This document shows positions 5,676 to 7,339 of a stretch of DNA of 7,339 bases, piece by piece. How positions within the stretch are numbered: position 1 is the first letter of the stretch; each line of letters begins with the position of its first letter. A model generated the notes under the pieces. The model was not told where the DNA came from. It was given only the letters and a program-made list of their open reading frames with translations, and made no database searches. Position numbers and translations under genes: made by a program. The stretch spans positions 1 through 7,339 of the forward strand of contig DAIEQP010000096.1 in NCBI GenBank assembly GCA_027347805.1, written 5' to 3'. The stretch is from Ignavibacteria bacterium (lineage in GTDB: Bacteria > Bacteroidota > Ignavibacteria > Ignavibacteriales > Melioribacteraceae).

Positions 5676-6389
5676 TTAATTAACCGGTTTTCCTTCTGGA
5701 ATTGTTTTCAGGATTTTCTCTTCAACTTTTAGAACAGCTTTCCAATCATAATTATTTTTGTTAAAAATTTCCTGTGTTGTAATCCAACGACGTTTATCTT
5801 TTTCAATCAGATAAATCTTATCACCTTCTCCCTTAATCAGAAAGGGTGATTTTGGAACTGCTGCAAGTCCCTTATCATCAACTGTCACTACATTTGAATT
5901 ATTAAAGCCAAGAATTTTGAATATTTTATCCGATGAAAACTGGCAGACTTTTCCCTCGATTAAAAGATATTTAGCAGCTTTCTTACCTTTAACAATTAAA
6001 AGTGCTTTAGGTAGTTTTTCAATTATATCATCTGGAAGATTAACCACAAATTTTTCATTAATCCCTAATGCAGTAAAAATACTGGCATCACCAATAAAAG
6101 CTGCACTTCCGTTTAAGTTAAAGAAATATTTTTCTGCTTTACTTTTAAAAACCAGGTCACCCTTTGGCAATTTATTTAACTTTGCATCATCAATAATAGC
6201 TACAGATTTCAGATCCAATTTCATTGCATTGAATACTTCCGCAGTTGGAATCCAGCAAGCTTTACCATTTAAAACGATGTAAATATTTTCTTTACTTCCT
6301 TTTAAAAGATCTCCATCTTTTACCTGTGCACTTAAGAAAGAAGACATGAGCAACAAAACCGGCAACAATAATGCATATAACTTTTTCAT
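5676..6389 (-). CDS. Secreted protein of four ~52-residue repeats, function unknown
   Basis: 237 residues from the preferred ATG. The signal peptide is residues 1-21 (MKKLYALLLPVLLLMSSFLSA). The mature protein consists almost entirely of four repeats: 27-77, 78-129, 130-181 and 182-233. Each follows the pattern (L/F)-(L/I)-x-K/G, Y-x-(L/I), a turn with Gly/Lys, an aromatic-Ile pair (CWI, AFI, CQF, RWI), (I/V)-F in a short helix, a Val-rich strand, then L-x-x-(L/V/I)-P. Repeats of the type KIYLIE..KRRWI are common in exported bacterial proteins and may mediate surface or polysaccharide contacts, but no function is established. Cys45 (repeat 1) and Cys149 (repeat 3) occupy equivalent positions, so a disulfide is possible in the periplasm. 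An in-frame TTG at 6405-6407 would extend the N-terminus by six residues (MTEERI) but lies upstream of the Shine-Dalgarno. The gene starts 68 bp after hisIE and has its own terminator. Confidence 0.78.
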   Translation of the reverse strand: MKKLYALLLPVLLLMSSFLSAQVKDGDLLKGSKENIYIVLNGKACWIPTAEVFNAMKLDLKSVAIIDDAKLNKLPKGDLVFKSKAEKYFFNLNGSAAFIGDASIFTALGINEKFVVNLPDDIIEKLPKALLIVKGKKAAKYLLIEGKVCQFSSDKIFKILGFNNSNVVTVDDKGLAAVPKSPFLIKGEGDKIYLIEKDKRRWITTQEIFNKNNYDWKAVLKVEEKILKTIPEGKPVN

Positions 6390-6395
6390 AATTCT

Positions 6396-6401
6396 CTCCT
6401 C
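6396..6401 (-). promoter_or_regulatory. Ribosome binding site deciding the start of the four-repeat protein
   Basis: GAGGAG on the minus strand, 6 nt before ATG 6387-6389. This places the start inside the longer frame that opens at TTG 6405-6407. A TTGACA hexamer at 6402-6407 is too near the start codon to serve as its -35 box. Confidence 0.72.
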
Positions 6402-6457
6402 TGTCAATTAAGTTAAAGATAACATTTTTATGTATGCGTTCATAATTACATATTTGT

Positions 6458-7066
6458 TTATGAAGGTTTATGCCTACTTTCAAGATTATCCACTATTTCA
6501 TCAAATTCTATATCCTGTTCGGCAAGCATAACAAATAAATGATAAATTAAATCTGAAACTTCATTAACAATTTCTTTATGATCCCGATTCTTTGCAGCTA
6601 TAACTGTTTCAATAGCTTCTTCACCAACTTTTTGTATAATACGATTCGTTCCCTGCTTAAATAATTTTGTTGTATAACTTCCCTCAGGCATCAGCAATTT
6701 GCGTTCTTTAATCAGCGCAAATAATTTATTAAGAAACTGGATTTTATTCTTTTCTATTTTGAAACAGCTGTAATCTCCTGTATGGCAGGTCGGTCCAAGC
6801 GGATTTGCATAAACCAAAAGCGTATCGTTATCGCAATCTTCTTTAATATCAACAAGCTCCAAAAAGTTGCCGGAAGTTTCACCCTTCGTCCATAAACTAT
6901 TGTTTCTTCTTGCAAAGAAAGTAACTTTTTTTGTTTCCACAGTTTTACTTAATGCTTCACTATTCATAAATCCAAGCATAAGAACATCATTTGTATTAGC
7001 ATCAATAATTATTGCTGGAACAAGTCCGCCGAATTTTTCAAAATTTAATTTGGATGCGTCAATCAT
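6458..7066 (-). CDS. hisIE: Bifunctional phosphoribosyl-AMP cyclohydrolase / phosphoribosyl-ATP pyrophosphatase (HisIE)
   Basis: Cytoplasmic histidine-biosynthesis enzyme for steps 2 and 3: phosphoribosyl-ATP is hydrolysed to phosphoribosyl-AMP (HisE part), whose adenine ring is then opened (HisI part). The 202-residue length is normal for the fused form. The HisI domain (about 1-110) shows SLWTKGETSGN (57-67), metal-binding DCDND (77-81) and the zinc cysteines in PTCHTGDYSCF (Cys94, Cys101). The HisE domain (about 112-200) shows EGSYTTKLF (128-136), KVGEEAIE (146-153) and EVSDLIYHL (169-177), the acidic helices that bind magnesium. All key residues are present. The ATG overlaps the hisF stop in an ATGA arrangement, and GGAGA lies 7 nt upstream, so translation is coupled to hisF. 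No strong terminator follows before the next gene 68 bp on; there is only a weak TATGTA/TACATA hairpin. Confidence 0.97.
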   Translation of the reverse strand: MIDASKLNFEKFGGLVPAIIIDANTNDVLMLGFMNSEALSKTVETKKVTFFARRNNSLWTKGETSGNFLELVDIKEDCDNDTLLVYANPLGPTCHTGDYSCFKIEKNKIQFLNKLFALIKERKLLMPEGSYTTKLFKQGTNRIIQKVGEEAIETVIAAKNRDHKEIVNEVSDLIYHLFVMLAEQDIEFDEIVDNLESRHKPS

Positions 7067-7339
7067 AAACGAATCTCCACATTATTATCTTTAAGATATT
7101 TTTTCAAATCAGCAATATTAAGAATGCCATAATGAAATAAACCGGCAGCAAGACATGCATCAACGTTTGTTTTTTGGAATGCATCAAGAAAATGTTCTAT
7201 TGAACCAGCTCCTCCGCTAGCTATGACCGGAATAGTAACAGATTCTACGATTTGCTTTAAGAAATTAATATCGTAGCCGCCACGTGTTCCGTCATGATCC
7301 ATTGATGTAAGAAGAATTTCACCTGCGCCAAGTTCAAAA
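7063..7339 (-). CDS. hisF: Imidazole glycerol phosphate synthase cyclase subunit HisF, C-terminal part
   Basis: About 92 codons of the C-terminal third are present; the gene continues beyond the window's right edge. HisF is a TIM barrel that, with the glutaminase HisH, forms imidazole glycerol phosphate and AICAR in histidine synthesis. The visible part begins FELGAGEILLTSMDHDGTRGGYD, which contains the second catalytic aspartate (in DGT). It is followed by the phosphate-binding strand VIASGGAG and LAAGLFHYG, the last phosphate loop. The gene ends KKYLKDNNVEIRL with TGA at 7063-7065, sharing four bases with the hisIE start. The hisF-hisIE order is the usual end of a bacterial his operon; earlier his genes are expected to the right. 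Confidence 0.96.
   Translation of the reverse strand, partial: FELGAGEILLTSMDHDGTRGGYDINFLKQIVESVTIPVIASGGAGSIEHFLDAFQKTNVDACLAAGLFHYGILNIADLKKYLKDNNVEIRL

Noticed and set aside
5917..6282. Plus-strand ORF of 121 codons opposite the four-repeat gene
   Set aside because: Antisense shadow of a gene whose repeat structure is clear on the minus strand.
6292..6483. Minus-strand ORF of 63 codons bridging hisIE and the four-repeat gene
   Set aside because: It overlaps both genes in another frame, and its sequence is only the out-of-frame reading of the signal peptide region.
1..7339. CRISPR array, insertion sequence, tRNA, phage or defence genes
   Set aside because: No regularly spaced repeats, terminal inverted repeats, transposase, cloverleaf or defence motifs were seen on either strand.

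Overview
The window is AT-rich, and every convincing gene lies on the minus strand, so transcription runs from high to low coordinates. Base composition, strong Shine-Dalgarno sequences, a fused hisIE, small secreted repeat proteins and an EF-G-II-type factor together suggest a bacterium of the Bacteroidota/Chlorobiota/Ignavibacteria group. That placement is an inference from gene content; there is no rRNA or other phylogenetic anchor here.

Read in the direction of transcription, the layout is as follows. The window opens inside the tail of a histidine operon: the C-terminal third of hisF, joined by an ATGA overlap to hisIE. Next is a secreted protein made of four ~52-residue repeats, closed by a strong hairpin terminator. 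Then come an LCM/TcmP-like SAM methyltransferase, a secreted protein built from two copies of a ~90-residue beta-rich domain, and a small exported TonB C-terminal-domain protein followed by a second hairpin. A ~480 bp AT-rich non-coding stretch carries a probable promoter for the last unit. That unit is a tight three-gene operon: a YtxH-family envelope/stress protein, a DUF948 (YtxG-like) membrane protein, and an EF-G paralogue of the EF-G-II type.

The most notable observation is in the EF-G-like gene. The reading frame is intact and conserved from its TTG start at 1982 to the window edge, except for one in-frame TAA at 1290-1292. The amino-terminal product would be 230 residues and lack the G5 motif. 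Six neighbouring genes use TAA as their ordinary stop, so genome-wide recoding is not an explanation. A nonsense mutation, a sequence error, or readthrough/re-initiation remain possible. The same protein has Phe in place of the catalytic His of the switch II DTPGH motif.

For two genes the longest open frame starts too far upstream; Shine-Dalgarno positions point to internal ATGs at 4409 and 6389. I found no RNA genes, CRISPR arrays, insertion sequences or attachment sites, and no clearly novel multi-gene system.
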